Source of the DNA: Aerolutibacter ruishenii
GTDB taxonomy: Bacteria; Pseudomonadota; Gammaproteobacteria; Xanthomonadales; Xanthomonadaceae
DNA length: 64,000 nt
NCBI RefSeq assembly: GCF_007830115.1
Contig: NZ_VLKP01000010.1
Coordinates: forward strand, 95,453-159,452
Direction: 5' to 3'
Shown: positions 51,379-61,440 of the stretch, in pieces
Numbering within the stretch: position 1 is the stretch's first letter
How the letters are laid out: every line of letters begins with the position of its first letter
The notes under the pieces: model-generated
Databases searched by the model: none
Told to the model about the DNA's origin: nothing
What the model saw: the letters and a program-made list of their open reading frames with translations, nothing else
Made by a program: the position numbers and the translations under genes

Positions 51379-53280
51379 ATGAACGATTTGGCCAAGAATC
51401 TGCTGCTCTGGGTGGTCGTCGCCGTCGTGTTGATGGTGGTGTTCCAGGCATTCGGTCCGCGCACCGCCGTCAGCGAGCCGCTGGCGTACGACCAGTTCGT
51501 GCAGCAGGTGCAGAACGACCGCATCGCCAAGGTGACCATCGCCGAGGACCGGACCACCATCAATGGCCAGTTCAAGGACGGCAAGTCCTTCACCACGTAC
51601 AACCCCGGCGACAAGGACCTGGTCAACGACCTGATCCAGCACAAGGTCGCCATCGAGCAGACCCCGCCGGCCAACGGGCCGTCGCTGGTGTACATCCTGA
51701 TCAACATCCTGCCGTGGCTGCTGTTCATCGGCATCTGGGTGTATTTCATGCGCCAGATGCAGCAGGGCGGCGGCAAGGGCGCGATGAGCTTCGGCAAGTC
51801 GCGGGCCAAGATGCAGGGCGAGAACGAGGTGAAGGTGACCTTCGCCGACGTCGCCGGCTGCGACGAGGCCAAGGAGGAAGTCGGCGAGCTGGTCGAATTC
51901 CTGCGCGACCCCTCCAGGTTCCAGAAGCTGGGCGGCAAGATCCCGCGTGGCGTGCTGATGGTCGGCCCGCCGGGCACCGGCAAGACCCTGCTGGCGCGCG
52001 CCATTGCCGGCGAGGCCAAGGTGCCGTTCTTCAGCATTTCAGGTTCGGACTTCGTCGAGATGTTCGTCGGCGTGGGCGCCAGCCGCGTGCGCGACATGTT
52101 CGAGACCGCCAAGAAGCACGCGCCGTGCATCATCTTCATCGATGAAATCGACGCCGTCGGCCGCCACCGTGGCGCCGGCCTGGGCGGCGGCCATGACGAG
52201 CGCGAGCAGACCCTCAACCAGCTGCTGGTCGAGATGGACGGCTTCGAGGGTGGCGAGGGCGTGATCGTGATCGCCGCGACCAACCGTCCGGACGTGCTGG
52301 ATCCTGCTTTGTTGAGGCCTGGTCGCTTCGACCGCCAGGTGGTGGTCGGCCTGCCGGACGTGAAGGGCCGCGAGCAGATCCTGCGCGTGCACATGCGCAA
52401 GCTGCCGCTGGATGCCGACGTGGAGCCGATGACGATTGCACGCGGCACCCCGGGCTTCTCCGGCGCCGACCTGGCCAACCTGTGCAACGAGGCCGCGCTG
52501 TTCGCCGCGCGCGAGAACGCGAAGGAAGTCCGCATGGACCACTTCGACCGCGCCCGCGACAAGATCCTGATGGGTGCCGAGCGCCGCTCGATGGCGATGA
52601 GCGAGGACGAGAAGAAGCTCACCGCCTACCACGAGGCCGGCCACGCCATCGTCGGCCGCCTGGTGCCCGAGCACGACCCGGTCTACAAGGTCACGATCAT
52701 TCCCAGGGGCAGGGCCTTGGGCGTGACCATGTACCTGCCGGAAGGCGACAAGTACTCGCTGAACAAGGTCGCCATCCAGTCGCAGCTGTGCTCGCTGTAC
52801 GGTGGGCGCGTGGCGGAGGAGTTGATCTTCGGTGCCGACAAGGTCACCACGGGGGCGTCCAACGACATCGAGCGCGCCACCAAGATGGCCCGCAACATGG
52901 TCACCAAGTGGGGCCTGAGCGATGCCATGGGCCCGATCGCCTACAGCGAGGAGGAGGACGAAGTGTTCCTCGGCCGCTCGGTGACGCAGCACAAGAACGT
53001 GTCCAACGAGACGGCGGCGCGGATCGACGAAGTGGTGCGCGGCATCCTGGACCAGGCCTACGCGCGCACCACCCAGATCCTGCGCGACAACCTCGACAAG
53101 CTGCACACCATGGCCGACGCGCTGCTGCAGTACGAGACCATCGACGCCAAGCAGATCGACGACATCATGGCCGGGCGTGAGCCGGGTCCGCCTGCGGAGT
53201 GGACCAAGTCCGGTCGCGCGTCCAAGGACGATGCCGAGACCCCGGGCGGTGCCATTGGTGGGCCAGCGGCGCAGACCTGA
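51379..53280 (+). CDS. ftsH: ATP-dependent zinc metalloprotease FtsH
   Basis: 633 residues: two membrane helices at about 7-24 and 102-120 flank a short periplasmic region. AAA motifs: Walker A GPPGTGKT 196-203, Walker B with FIDEIDAVG, and SRH with [17 protein letters not shown]. The zinc motif HEAGH is at 418-422. It degrades membrane proteins and short-lived regulators. The HflKC complex that modulates it is coded 6 kb downstream. A strong terminator follows. Confidence 0.97.
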   Translation: MNDLAKNLLLWVVVAVVLMVVFQAFGPRTAVSEPLAYDQFVQQVQNDRIAKVTIAEDRTTINGQFKDGKSFTTYNPGDKDLVNDLIQHKVAIEQTPPANGPSLVYILINILPWLLFIGIWVYFMRQMQQGGGKGAMSFGKSRAKMQGENEVKVTFADVAGCDEAKEEVGELVEFLRDPSRFQKLGGKIPRGVLMVGPPGTGKTLLARAIAGEAKVPFFSISGSDFVEMFVGVGASRVRDMFETAKKHAPCIIFIDEIDAVGRHRGAGLGGGHDEREQTLNQLLVEMDGFEGGEGVIVIAATNRPDVLDPALLRPGRFDRQVVVGLPDVKGREQILRVHMRKLPLDADVEPMTIARGTPGFSGADLANLCNEAALFAARENAKEVRMDHFDRARDKILMGAERRSMAMSEDEKKLTAYHEAGHAIVGRLVPEHDPVYKVTIIPRGRALGVTMYLPEGDKYSLNKVAIQSQLCSLYGGRVAEELIFGADKVTTGASNDIERATKMARNMVTKWGLSDAMGPIAYSEEEDEVFLGRSVTQHKNVSNETAARIDEVVRGILDQAYARTTQILRDNLDKLHTMADALLQYETIDAKQIDDIMAGREPGPPAEWTKSGRASKDDAETPGGAIGGPAAQT

Positions 53281-53306
53281 GGCGCTGACGTCAACCTGCA
53301 TGGGAG

Positions 53307-53338
53307 AGGCCGGGTTTGACCCGGCCTTTTGCTTTTGG
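53307..53338 (+). terminator. Intrinsic terminator of ftsH
   Basis: Stem AGGCCGGG / CCCGGCCT with a TTTGA loop and T-rich tail (TTTTGCTTTT). Confidence 0.85.
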
Positions 53339-53538
53339 GGGCCGGCGCCGAGTGGTGTCCGCTCGTGGCGCCAGGCAGCGCCTGTCCGACAGCGGCTGTC
53401 GCGAGGGCCGGAAAATGCAGGAGCCCATGTCGCTTCCTGCCAGTCGCATCCGCGCGCGTGCAATATGATCCCGCACGGGTACCGTGTCCCATGGTGTGCT
53501 TGGTAGTCTGCGCACTCGTACTTCCAAGGATGCCCGCC

Positions 53539-54438
53539 ATGTTCGACATCGCTCCCACGCTGGATTGCAACGGCCGCATGCTGGTCCTGGACCGGCCGCG
53601 GGTGATGGGTATCGTCAACATCACCCCGGACTCCTTTTCCGATGGTGGCGAGCACGACACGCTGGAGGCGGCTGTCGCGCATGGCGTGCTTCTGGCGGGG
53701 CAGGGGGCGGACATCCTCGACGTGGGCGGCGAGTCCACCCGGCCCGGCGCTGATGAAGTGCCGGTGGAGGAGGAACTGCGCCGCGTGGTGCCACTGGTGC
53801 GGCGGCTGCGCGAGGCCACGTCACTGCCGATCAGCGTGGACACCTACAAGCCCGAGGTGATGCGTGCGGCGGTGGAGGCTGGCGCAGGCATGATCAACGA
53901 CATCTACGGGTTACGGCAGGAGGGTGCGCTGGATGCGGCAGCGGCGCTGGGCGTGCCGGTGGTGTTGATGCACATGCTGGGCGAGCCGCGTTCGATGCAG
54001 GCCGCGCCCCGGTACGACGACGTGGTCGGCGAGGTGCACCGGTTCCTGGCGGAGCGGCTGTTCGCGGCGGAGATGGCCGGGATTCCCAAGAAGCGCCTGG
54101 TCGTCGATCCGGGGTTCGGCTTCGGCAAGGACACACAGCACAACCTCGCGCTGCTGGCCCAGCTCGAGCGCTTCGCCGACCTGGGCGTGCCGGTACTGGC
54201 CGGCCTGTCGCGCAAGCGCAGCATCGGCGAGATCACCGGACGCGACGTGCCACGCGAGCGCGTGGCCGGGTCGGTGGCGGCGCACCTGATCGCGGCGCAG
54301 CGCGGGGCGATGCTGCTGCGCGTGCACGACGTGGCCGAAACGGTGGATGCGTTGAAGGTGTGGAATGCCGTTGCGGCCCAACCCATGCCGCGGGTTCGCA
54401 GCGCGACGCCTTCGATCCGCTGGCCGGACGAGGATTGA
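53539..54438 (+). CDS. folP: Dihydropteroate synthase
   Basis: 299 residues from ATG 53539, where AAGGA lies at the correct distance; ATG 53530 is too close to that site. Motifs are GIVNITPDSFSDGG, GGESTRPGADEVP, DPGFGFGKDTQHN, and GLSRKRSIGE. It condenses p-aminobenzoate with dihydropterin pyrophosphate in folate synthesis and is the sulfonamide target. It follows ftsH, as in Escherichia, but glmM does not follow. Confidence 0.95.
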   Translation: MFDIAPTLDCNGRMLVLDRPRVMGIVNITPDSFSDGGEHDTLEAAVAHGVLLAGQGADILDVGGESTRPGADEVPVEEELRRVVPLVRRLREATSLPISVDTYKPEVMRAAVEAGAGMINDIYGLRQEGALDAAAALGVPVVLMHMLGEPRSMQAAPRYDDVVGEVHRFLAERLFAAEMAGIPKKRLVVDPGFGFGKDTQHNLALLAQLERFADLGVPVLAGLSRKRSIGEITGRDVPRERVAGSVAAHLIAAQRGAMLLRVHDVAETVDALKVWNAVAAQPMPRVRSATPSIRWPDED

Positions 54439-54857
54439 ACTTCGCGCGCACGAACCTCGTGCATGTCAAGCTTTTTCGTTGCGTTGGCGCGTGGTCAAGA
54501 AATAGCCAAATGTATTGACACGCCCACCCCGCAAGGGCTGCGCGACGTTGCCCACATCGTCATCCCAATGGTTGTCCACAGGCGATGTGCACAACTGCAT
54601 GCCGGCGCGGATCCACTGCTTTCCGGCATGGTGAAATTTTGACCAAACCTCTTGCGCACCCCATCGCTGCTGGGCCGTGGCGTTTGCTCCCCAAGCTTAT
54701 CCCGGAGGTTGTCCACAGGCCCTGTGAACAACCGCGCGCGGACCGCGCCAGGATCGACCCGGCTGCTGCATTGCCGCATCGACCAGACGCGGTGCGGCCG
54801 GTCCGACAGTTCCGCGCTGAGGTAAGCTCCCGCACTGATCCAGGGGGAAAGAACCAG
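54439..54857. other. 419-base gap between folP and putP with DnaA-box-like repeats
   Basis: No convincing gene is seen. AT-richer patches lie near 54495-54520 and 54635-54650. The main feature is a pair of repeats at 54570-54595 and 54707-54733 (separate entry). The putP start is at the right end. Confidence 0.5.
54570..54733. repeat. Two copies of a DnaA-box-like inverted repeat
   Basis: The 14-mer GGTTGTCCACAGGC occurs at 54570-54583 and again at 54707-54720. Each copy is followed within a few bases by a near-inverse: TGTGCACAAC at 54586-54595 and TGTGAACAACC at 54723-54733, each with one mismatch. The result is four TTGTNCACA-type boxes, two on each strand. TTGTCCACA is the DnaA box form in several high-G+C bacteria. 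DnaA binding is inference. Confidence 0.6.
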
Positions 54858-56345
54858 ATGACCGCCAGCACGCCGCTGCTCGTGACCTTCGGGCTGTACC
54901 TGATCGCGATGGTCATGATCGGTTTCATCGCCTGGCGGTCCACGCGCAACTTCGACGACTACATCCTGGGCGGCCGTTCGCTGGGCAGCTTCGTCACCGC
55001 GCTGTCGGCCGGTGCCTCGGACATGAGCGGCTGGTTGCTGATGGGCCTGCCGGGGGCGTTGTACCTCACGGGACTGTCCGAGGCCTGGATCGCCATCGGC
55101 CTGACCGTGGGCGCCTACCTCAACTGGCGCTTCGTGGCCGGCCCGCTGCGGGTGTACACCGAGCGCACGAACAACGCCTTGACCCTCCCGGACTACTTCA
55201 CCCACCGCTTTGCCGACAGCGGACGGCTGCTGCGCATTTTCTCGGCGCTGGTCATCCTGGTGTTCTTCGCGGTCTATTGCGCCTCGGGCATCGTGGCGGG
55301 CGCGCGGCTGTTCGAAAGCGTGTTCGGCGTGCCGTATGCGCAAGCGCTGTGGTATGGCGCCGCGGCAACGATCGCCTACACGCTGATCGGCGGCTTCCTG
55401 GCGGTGAGCTGGACCGACACCGTGCAGGCTTCGCTGATGATCTTCGCACTGCTGCTCACGCCGGTCATCGTGGTGATCAGCAACGGCGGCATCCAGCCGA
55501 GCCTGGCACTGATCGAGCAGGTCGACCCCAGCCGGCTTGAGTGGATCGGGGCTGGCGGAATCATGGCCGTGGTGTCCGCCGCGGCATGGGGCCTGGGCTA
55601 CTTCGGCCAGCCCCATATCCTGGCGCGGTTCATGGCAGCGGACCACGTCAGCTCCATTCCCAGGGCGCGCCGGATCGGCATGACCTGGATGGTGCTCTGC
55701 CTGGGCGGGGCGATCGCGGTGGGCTTCTTCGGCATCGCGTATTTCGCCGCCCACCCGGAAGCCGCCGCGCCGGTAAACCAGAATCCCGAGCGCGTGTTCA
55801 TCACGCTGGCCGAGCAACTGTTCAACCCGTGGATCGCCGGCGTGCTGCTGTCGGCGATCCTGGCCGCGGTGATGAGCACGCTGTCGTGCCAGCTGCTGGT
55901 GTGCTCCAGTGCCATTACCGAGGATTTCTACCGCGGCTTCCTGCGGCCCACGGCCAGCCAGCGCGAGCTGGTCTGGGTGGGGCGCGCCTCGGTGCTGGCG
56001 GTGTCGCTGCTGGCCATCGCCATCGCGCGAGACCCCGACAGCCGGGTCCTGGGCCTGGTCAGCTACGCCTGGGCCGGCTTTGGTGCCGCGTTCGGGCCGG
56101 TGGTGATCCTGTCGCTGGTCTGGCACCGCATGACGCGCAATGGCGCGCTCGTGGGCATGGTGGCCGGCGCGCTCACGGTGATCCTGTGGAAGCAGACCGG
56201 CAGCGCGATGTACGAGATCGTACCCGGGTTCATCGTGGCGACGGTGGCGATCGTGGTGGTCAGCCTGCTCGACAAGGCGCCGCCGGACGCGGTGCAGGTG
56301 ACGCACCAGCAGGTCCGCGCATCGCTGCGCGAAAATCGGCACTGA
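54858..56345 (+). CDS. putP: Sodium/proline symporter
   Basis: 495 residues with about 12-13 membrane helices of the sodium:solute symporter family. Conserved blocks are [54 protein letters not shown] and the Na-site helix with [15 protein letters not shown]. It imports proline with Na+, for carbon or osmotic protection. The repeat-containing gap upstream may hold its promoter. Confidence 0.93.
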   Translation: MTASTPLLVTFGLYLIAMVMIGFIAWRSTRNFDDYILGGRSLGSFVTALSAGASDMSGWLLMGLPGALYLTGLSEAWIAIGLTVGAYLNWRFVAGPLRVYTERTNNALTLPDYFTHRFADSGRLLRIFSALVILVFFAVYCASGIVAGARLFESVFGVPYAQALWYGAAATIAYTLIGGFLAVSWTDTVQASLMIFALLLTPVIVVISNGGIQPSLALIEQVDPSRLEWIGAGGIMAVVSAAAWGLGYFGQPHILARFMAADHVSSIPRARRIGMTWMVLCLGGAIAVGFFGIAYFAAHPEAAAPVNQNPERVFITLAEQLFNPWIAGVLLSAILAAVMSTLSCQLLVCSSAITEDFYRGFLRPTASQRELVWVGRASVLAVSLLAIAIARDPDSRVLGLVSYAWAGFGAAFGPVVILSLVWHRMTRNGALVGMVAGALTVILWKQTGSAMYEIVPGFIVATVAIVVVSLLDKAPPDAVQVTHQQVRASLRENRH

Positions 56346-56392
56346 GATGCCCATCGCACAATGGCTGTCACGTGCCGCATGATCGGCCTGCC

Positions 56393-57370
56393 ATGACCGT
56401 CGAACCGCTGGACCACCGACCCGTCGCCATTGCCCTGATGGGGCCCACGGCATCGGGCAAGACCGCGCTGGCGCTGGACTGGGCCGAGCGGCTGGGCGGC
56501 GAGATCGTCAGCGTCGACTCCGCGCTGGTCTACCGCGGGCTGGACATTGGTTCGGCCAAGCCGACCGCCAGCGAACTACAGCGGGTACCGCACCACCTGG
56601 TCGACGTTCGTGACCCGTGGCAGCCCTTTTCGGCAGCTGATTTCGCCCAGCAGGCCCGGGTGGCGATGGAGGGCATCGCCGCCCGTGGACGGGTGCCGGT
56701 GCTGGCCGGCGGCACGGGTCTGTACTTCCACGCGTTGCTGCGCGGGCTGTCGCCGATGCCCGAGGCCGACCCCGCCACACGCGCGCAACTGGAGGCAGAG
56801 GCGGCCGAGCGCGGTTGGGCCGCGTTGCACGCCGAACTGACGGTGCTCGATCCGGAGGCGGCCCGCCGCATCCACGCGACCGATGCCCAGCGCATCCAGC
56901 GCGCACTGGAGGTCCATCGCCTGTCCGGCCGCACCATCACCGAGTGGCGTCGCGAAGGGCTGATGGTCCCGCGCTTGCCGTTCCGCGTGCTCAAGCTGGT
57001 GCTGGCCCCGGCCGACCGGGCGGTACTGCATGCACGCATCGAGCAACGGTTCGACGCCATGCTGGCGGCCGGCTTCCTGGACGAGGTGCGGGCGCTGCGC
57101 AGCCTACCGCGATTGCAGGTCCACCCGGCCCCGCTGGAGCTGCCTGCCTTGCGCGCCGTCGGCTATCGGCAGGCGTGGGAATACCTGGACGGCGGCAGCA
57201 GCGCGGCGGAGTTCCGCGATCGCGGCATTTTCGCCACCCGCCAGTTGGCCAAGCGGCAGCTCACGTGGCTGCGCGGGGAGCTGGATGCGCGCTGGTTCGA
57301 CCCGGCCACCCAGCGCGAAGGGCTGGAGCGGGCGCTGGCGATGTTCCTGCCGCCTTCGATGCGCCGCTGA
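56393..57370 (+). CDS. miaA: tRNA dimethylallyltransferase
   Basis: 325 residues from ATG 56393. The P-loop is GPTASGKT at 17-24, then [19 protein letters not shown], the substrate-site [19 protein letters not shown], and [14 protein letters not shown]. It adds a dimethylallyl group to A37 of certain tRNAs. The order miaA-hfq-hflX-hflK-hflC is the familiar hfl superoperon. Confidence 0.95.
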   Translation: MTVEPLDHRPVAIALMGPTASGKTALALDWAERLGGEIVSVDSALVYRGLDIGSAKPTASELQRVPHHLVDVRDPWQPFSAADFAQQARVAMEGIAARGRVPVLAGGTGLYFHALLRGLSPMPEADPATRAQLEAEAAERGWAALHAELTVLDPEAARRIHATDAQRIQRALEVHRLSGRTITEWRREGLMVPRLPFRVLKLVLAPADRAVLHARIEQRFDAMLAAGFLDEVRALRSLPRLQVHPAPLELPALRAVGYRQAWEYLDGGSSAAEFRDRGIFATRQLAKRQLTWLRGELDARWFDPATQREGLERALAMFLPPSMRR

Positions 57371-57536
57371 GCGCGAGTGCGACGGCCGTCGCGCAATTCG
57401 CCGTGGCGGGGAAGTCCCCATCGTGCGGGATTGCGTTACCATCGGCCCATCGCCGCTGTGGGGACAGCTACCGGCGACGCGGATGGCCGTGGAGGTCCCG
57501 CCCATAACTAGAACGCTAATGTTGGGGAACACTCTG

Positions 57537-57809
57537 ATGTCCAAGGGACAGTCCTTGCAGGATCCTTTCCTGAACGCCCTGCGCCGCGAGCGCGTACCGG
57601 TCTCGGTTTACCTGGTCAACGGCATCAAGCTGCAGGGCACCATCGAGTCCTTCGACCAGTTTGTCGTGCTGCTGCGCAATACGGTCAGCCAGATGGTCTA
57701 CAAGCACGCCATTTCCACCGTGGTGCCGGCGCGCAACGTGCGCGTGGGGCCGAGCGGTGGCCAGATGCAGCCGGGTGAAGGCGACGAGGGCGCCGACGAG
57801 GCAGAATGA
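57537..57809 (+). CDS. hfq: RNA chaperone Hfq
   Basis: 90 residues from ATG 57537 with GGGGA upstream. The Sm1 and Sm2 motifs are intact ([34 protein letters not shown] with Tyr55, Lys56, His57). The acidic tail [12 protein letters not shown] is short. It forms a hexameric ring pairing small RNAs with mRNAs. It is directly relevant to the candidate small RNA 3.8 kb downstream. Confidence 0.97.
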   Translation: MSKGQSLQDPFLNALRRERVPVSVYLVNGIKLQGTIESFDQFVVLLRNTVSQMVYKHAISTVVPARNVRVGPSGGQMQPGEGDEGADEAE

Positions 57810-57844
57810 CGGCCTGTCAGGCCGTCCCCGGGAAGTGAGCGCGC

Positions 57845-59146
57845 GTGTTTTTTGAGAGATCCCGCAAGGGCGAGCACGCGTTGCTGATCCAGCCGCACGC
57901 CGGCGGACCACCCGACGAGGGGCTGCTGGAGGAATTCACCGACCTGGCCCGGTCGGCCGGCGCGACGATCGCGGCGGTCATGACCGCGCGCATCGACCGG
58001 CCCAATGCCGCCACGCTCATCGGCAGCGGCAAACTGGAGGAGATCAAGGCGGCGGTGGAAGCCAGCGGCGCAGACCTCATCCTGGTCAACTTCGCACTGA
58101 CGCCCACCCAGGAGCGCAACCTGGAGCGCGCGTTGCAGCGCCGGGTGGTGGACCGTACCGGGCTGATCCTGGACATCTTCGCCCAGCGCGCGCACAGCCA
58201 CGAGGGCAAGCTGCAGGTGGAACTGGCGCAATTGCGCCACATGTCCACCCGGCTGGTGCGCGGCTGGACCCACCTGGAACGCCAGCGTGGCGGCGCCATC
58301 GGCCTGCGCGGCCCGGGCGAAACGCAGCTTGAGCTGGACCGCCGCATGCTGCAGGCGCGGCTGGAATCGCTGCAACGACGGCTGGCCAAGGTGGAGGTGC
58401 AGCGCTCGCAGATGCGCCGTGCGCGTCTGCGCAGCGAGATGCCACGCGTGGCGCTGGTGGGTTACACCAACGCCGGGAAATCCACCCTGTTCAACGCGCT
58501 CACCGGCGCGGAGGCCTACGCGGCCGACCAGCTGTTCGCCACGCTGGACCCCACGGTGCGCCGTATCGACCTGTCCGGCGGCAGCGTGACCCTGGCCGAC
58601 ACCGTGGGTTTCGTGCGCGACCTGCCGCATGCGCTGGTGGCGGCATTCCGGTCCACGTTATCGGAATCACGGGAGGCCGACCTGCTGCTGCATGTCATCG
58701 ACGCGGCTGACCCGCTGCGCGACGAGCGCATTGCCCAGGTCAACGCGGTGCTGGCCGAAATCGGTGCTGGCGACATCCCGCAGGTGCTGGTGTTCAACAA
58801 GATCGATCGGCTCGAAGGTGCCGCGCCGCGGCTGGACCAGCCGGGCGAGGGGCCGATGCGGGTCTGGCTCTCGGCGCGCGATGGCGTCGGCCTGGACCTG
58901 CTGCACACCGCCATGGCCGAGGCCCTGGAGCTGCGCCACGTGCGCGGCGAGGTGCGCATTCCGCCACAGGCGGCAAGGTTGCGCGCCCGCCTGCACGAGC
59001 TCGGGGTGGTGCGCAGTGAGCAGGGCGACGAGCACGGCTGGCGCCTGCAGGTGGACATCGCCCTGGCCGATGCCCAGCGCCTGTTCGCCCAGCCCCACGG
59101 CGAGGCCCTGCGGCCCTTGCTTGAGGCCGCCGGAGCCCCCACCTAG
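57845..59146 (+). CDS. hflX: GTPase HflX
   Basis: 433 residues from a GTG at 57845. The N-terminal HflX domain (about 15-190) carries GSGKLEEIKAAVEASGADLI and RGPGETQLELDRRML. The GTPase domain has G1 GYTNAGKST at 206-214, ADTVGFVRDLPH (G3) and NKIDR (G4). It binds stalled 50S ribosomes. The C-terminal region is short and helical. Confidence 0.95.
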   Translation: MFFERSRKGEHALLIQPHAGGPPDEGLLEEFTDLARSAGATIAAVMTARIDRPNAATLIGSGKLEEIKAAVEASGADLILVNFALTPTQERNLERALQRRVVDRTGLILDIFAQRAHSHEGKLQVELAQLRHMSTRLVRGWTHLERQRGGAIGLRGPGETQLELDRRMLQARLESLQRRLAKVEVQRSQMRRARLRSEMPRVALVGYTNAGKSTLFNALTGAEAYAADQLFATLDPTVRRIDLSGGSVTLADTVGFVRDLPHALVAAFRSTLSESREADLLLHVIDAADPLRDERIAQVNAVLAEIGAGDIPQVLVFNKIDRLEGAAPRLDQPGEGPMRVWLSARDGVGLDLLHTAMAEALELRHVRGEVRIPPQAARLRARLHELGVVRSEQGDEHGWRLQVDIALADAQRLFAQPHGEALRPLLEAAGAPT

Positions 59147-59212
59147 AATCGACACGCGCCTGCAGGTCGGCTTTGCCACGCCTGCCGGTCCGTTTCACTA
59201 CATGGAGCAGGC

Positions 59213-60325
59213 ATGGCCTGGAACACCCCTGGCAGTAGCAATTCGGGCGGCTCGAGCGGTCGTCCGCCGCGTCGCGGTCCCGGCGGACGCAACCTGGACG
59301 CCCTGTTGGACCCGCTGCGCGGCCTGTTCGGCGACGGCAGTGGCGGCAACATCCTGCGCTGGGTCGCGATAGTCGTTGGCCTGTGGCTGGTCTTCAACTG
59401 CTTCGTGCTGATCACCGAACAGCAGCGTGGCGTGGTGCTGCGTTTTGGCCAGTTCGCGCGCGTGATGCAGCCGGGCCCGCACTTCAAGTTGCCGTGGCCG
59501 ATCGAACGGGTGACCAAGATCAACGCCACCCAGATCAAGACCTTCAGCGAGAACGTGCCGGTCCTGACCGCCGACGAGAACATCGTGCTGGTCGAGATCA
59601 ACGTGCAGTACCGCGTCAGCGATCCGCAGATGTACCTGTTCGGTACCCGCGACGGCGACGCCATGCTGGCGCAGGCCGCGCTGAGCACGGTGCGCGAGCA
59701 GGTGGGCCGTTCCACGCTGGATACCGTACTGGGTGCGCGCAATGCGCTGGCGGTGTCCGCGCGCGACCAGCTGCAGAAGTCGCTGGCGGCCTACCGCACC
59801 GGCCTGGCGGTGACGGAGTTGAACCTGCCCAACGCGCGTCCGCCGGAGGAGGTCAAGCCGGCCTTCGACGACGTCAACAGCGCGCAGCAGGACAAGGACC
59901 GCCTGATCAGCGAGGCCCGCGCCTACGCCGCGCAGGTGGTGCCGGAAGCCCGCGGCCAGGCCGCGCGCGTGCGTACCGTGGCCGAAGGCTACAAGACCGC
60001 ATCGATCGCCCGGGCACAGGGTGACGCAGATCGCTTCTCGCTGCTGGTGGACCAGTACCAGGCCGCGCCCGAGGTGACCCGCAAGCGCCTGTGGCTGGAA
60101 ACGGTGCAGGAAGTGCTGGCCGACAACCGCAAGATCGTGGGCGGCGATTCGCGCCAGTTGCTCTACGTGCCGATGGAGCCGGCGAAGGGCGGCTCCACCC
60201 CCGGTAACCTGCTGTCACCGGAGACCCTCGCGCCGGCCGTCACCGCGATCGAACAGGCAGCCGAGCAATCCACCCGCAGTGGCCGCACGCCACGCCCCAC
60301 CGGCCGTGAGGAGGTCACCCGATGA
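59213..60325 (+). CDS. hflK: HflK, SPFH-type FtsH modulator
   Basis: 370 residues. A Gly/Ser/Arg-rich cytoplasmic leader, one membrane helix (LRWVAIVVGLWLVFNCFVLI), then the SPFH/band-7 domain with QQRGVVLRFGQFARVMQPG and YRVSDPQMYLFG. With HflC it forms the large membrane cage that regulates FtsH. The stop overlaps hflC by 4 bases (ATGA). Confidence 0.95.
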   Translation: MAWNTPGSSNSGGSSGRPPRRGPGGRNLDALLDPLRGLFGDGSGGNILRWVAIVVGLWLVFNCFVLITEQQRGVVLRFGQFARVMQPGPHFKLPWPIERVTKINATQIKTFSENVPVLTADENIVLVEINVQYRVSDPQMYLFGTRDGDAMLAQAALSTVREQVGRSTLDTVLGARNALAVSARDQLQKSLAAYRTGLAVTELNLPNARPPEEVKPAFDDVNSAQQDKDRLISEARAYAAQVVPEARGQAARVRTVAEGYKTASIARAQGDADRFSLLVDQYQAAPEVTRKRLWLETVQEVLADNRKIVGGDSRQLLYVPMEPAKGGSTPGNLLSPETLAPAVTAIEQAAEQSTRSGRTPRPTGREEVTR

Positions 60326-61185
60326 AAGTCTCGTTCTGGGTCGCCACCGCCGTGGCCGTGCTGCTGGCGCTGATGGGTTCGCTGTACGTGGTCAACGAAG
60401 GGCAGACCGGCATGGTGCTGCAGTTCGGCCGCGTGGTGCGCAGTGACATCGGTCCCGGCCTGCATTTCAAGTTCCCGCTGGTCGAAACCGCGCGTGTGTT
60501 CGACCGTCGCCTGCAGGTGCTGGACGCCGAGCCCGAGCGCTACCTGACGTCCGAGCGCAAGGACGTCAGCGTGGACTTCTTCGCCGTGGGCATGATCCAG
60601 GATGTGCGCGCGTTCTACCGGGCCACCGGTGGCGACGAGTCCGTGGCGGTGCAGCGCCTGGCGCCGATCATCAAGGATTCGCTGCGCAACGAGATCAATG
60701 CCCGCACGCTGCAGCAGGTGGTGTCCGGCAACCGACAGGAAGTGATCGGCAGCCAGTTGAAGGCGATCAACGACGGCGCGGCCACGATGGGCATCCGCAT
60801 CGTGGACATGCGCATCAAGCAGATCGACCTGCCCACCGACAGCCAGGTGATCCAGGACGTCTACCGGCGCATGCGTGCGCAGCGACAGCAGGTGGCCAGC
60901 CGCCTGCGTGCCGAAGGCGCGGAGCAGGCCAATACGGTGCGCGCCGAGGCCGACCGCGAGCAGGCGGTCATCGCCGCCGAGGCCGAGCGCGATGCGCAGC
61001 GCCTGCGCGGTGAGGGCGATGCACAGGCGGCCAAGGCCTACGCCGCCGCCGCCAACAAGGACCCGGGCTTCTACGCGTTCCAGCGCAGCCTGGAGGCCTA
61101 CCGCAAGTCGTTCGCGGACGGGCAGGGCGTGATCGTGCTGGATCGTGACGATCAGTTCCTGCAGTACCTGAACAAAGACCGCTGA
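60322..61185 (+). CDS. hflC: HflC, SPFH-type FtsH modulator
   Basis: 287 residues: a single N-terminal membrane helix (VATAVAVLLALMGSLYVV) and an SPFH domain (QTGMVLQFGRVVRSDIGPG; RMRAQRQQVASRLRAEG). It pairs with HflK. The start overlaps the hflK stop. It is followed by the DUF2065 gene after two bases. Confidence 0.95.
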   Translation: MKVSFWVATAVAVLLALMGSLYVVNEGQTGMVLQFGRVVRSDIGPGLHFKFPLVETARVFDRRLQVLDAEPERYLTSERKDVSVDFFAVGMIQDVRAFYRATGGDESVAVQRLAPIIKDSLRNEINARTLQQVVSGNRQEVIGSQLKAINDGAATMGIRIVDMRIKQIDLPTDSQVIQDVYRRMRAQRQQVASRLRAEGAEQANTVRAEADREQAVIAAEAERDAQRLRGEGDAQAAKAYAAAANKDPGFYAFQRSLEAYRKSFADGQGVIVLDRDDQFLQYLNKDR

Positions 61186-61187
61186 GC

Positions 61188-61382
61188 GTGTCCGAGGAAC
61201 TGATCTCGGCCTTGTGCCTGGTGGCCGTGCTGGAGGGGCTGGTACTGTTTGCCGCCCCTCAGGGCTGGAAGCGGGCGGCGGAGCAGCTGTATGCGATGCC
61301 CAACCAGCGGCTGCGGGCGATTGGCGGGTTCGTGGTGATCCTGGGGCTGCTGTCGCTGATGTGGGTGCGGCACCAGTTCTGA
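61188..61382 (+). CDS. DUF2065 small membrane protein
   Basis: 64 residues, GTG start at 61188, two bases after hflC. Two hydrophobic helices (LISALCLVAVLEGLVLFAAP; IGGFVVILGLLSLMWV) match the DUF2065 family often found beside hflC or purA. The function is not known; it may assist the Hfl complex. It is the last gene of the operon. Confidence 0.85.
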   Translation: MSEELISALCLVAVLEGLVLFAAPQGWKRAAEQLYAMPNQRLRAIGGFVVILGLLSLMWVRHQF

Positions 61383-61440
61383 GTTTTTTGGGGCTTGGGT
61401 GGGTAAAACAAAAAGCGAAAGCCACGGCTTCCCTTGCAGC

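Noticed and set aside
54439..54857. Chromosomal replication origin (oriC) between folP and putP
   Set aside because: DnaA-box-like repeats are present, but there is no dnaA, dnaN, recF or gyrB nearby and no extended AT-rich unwinding region, so only a DnaA-site cluster is proposed.
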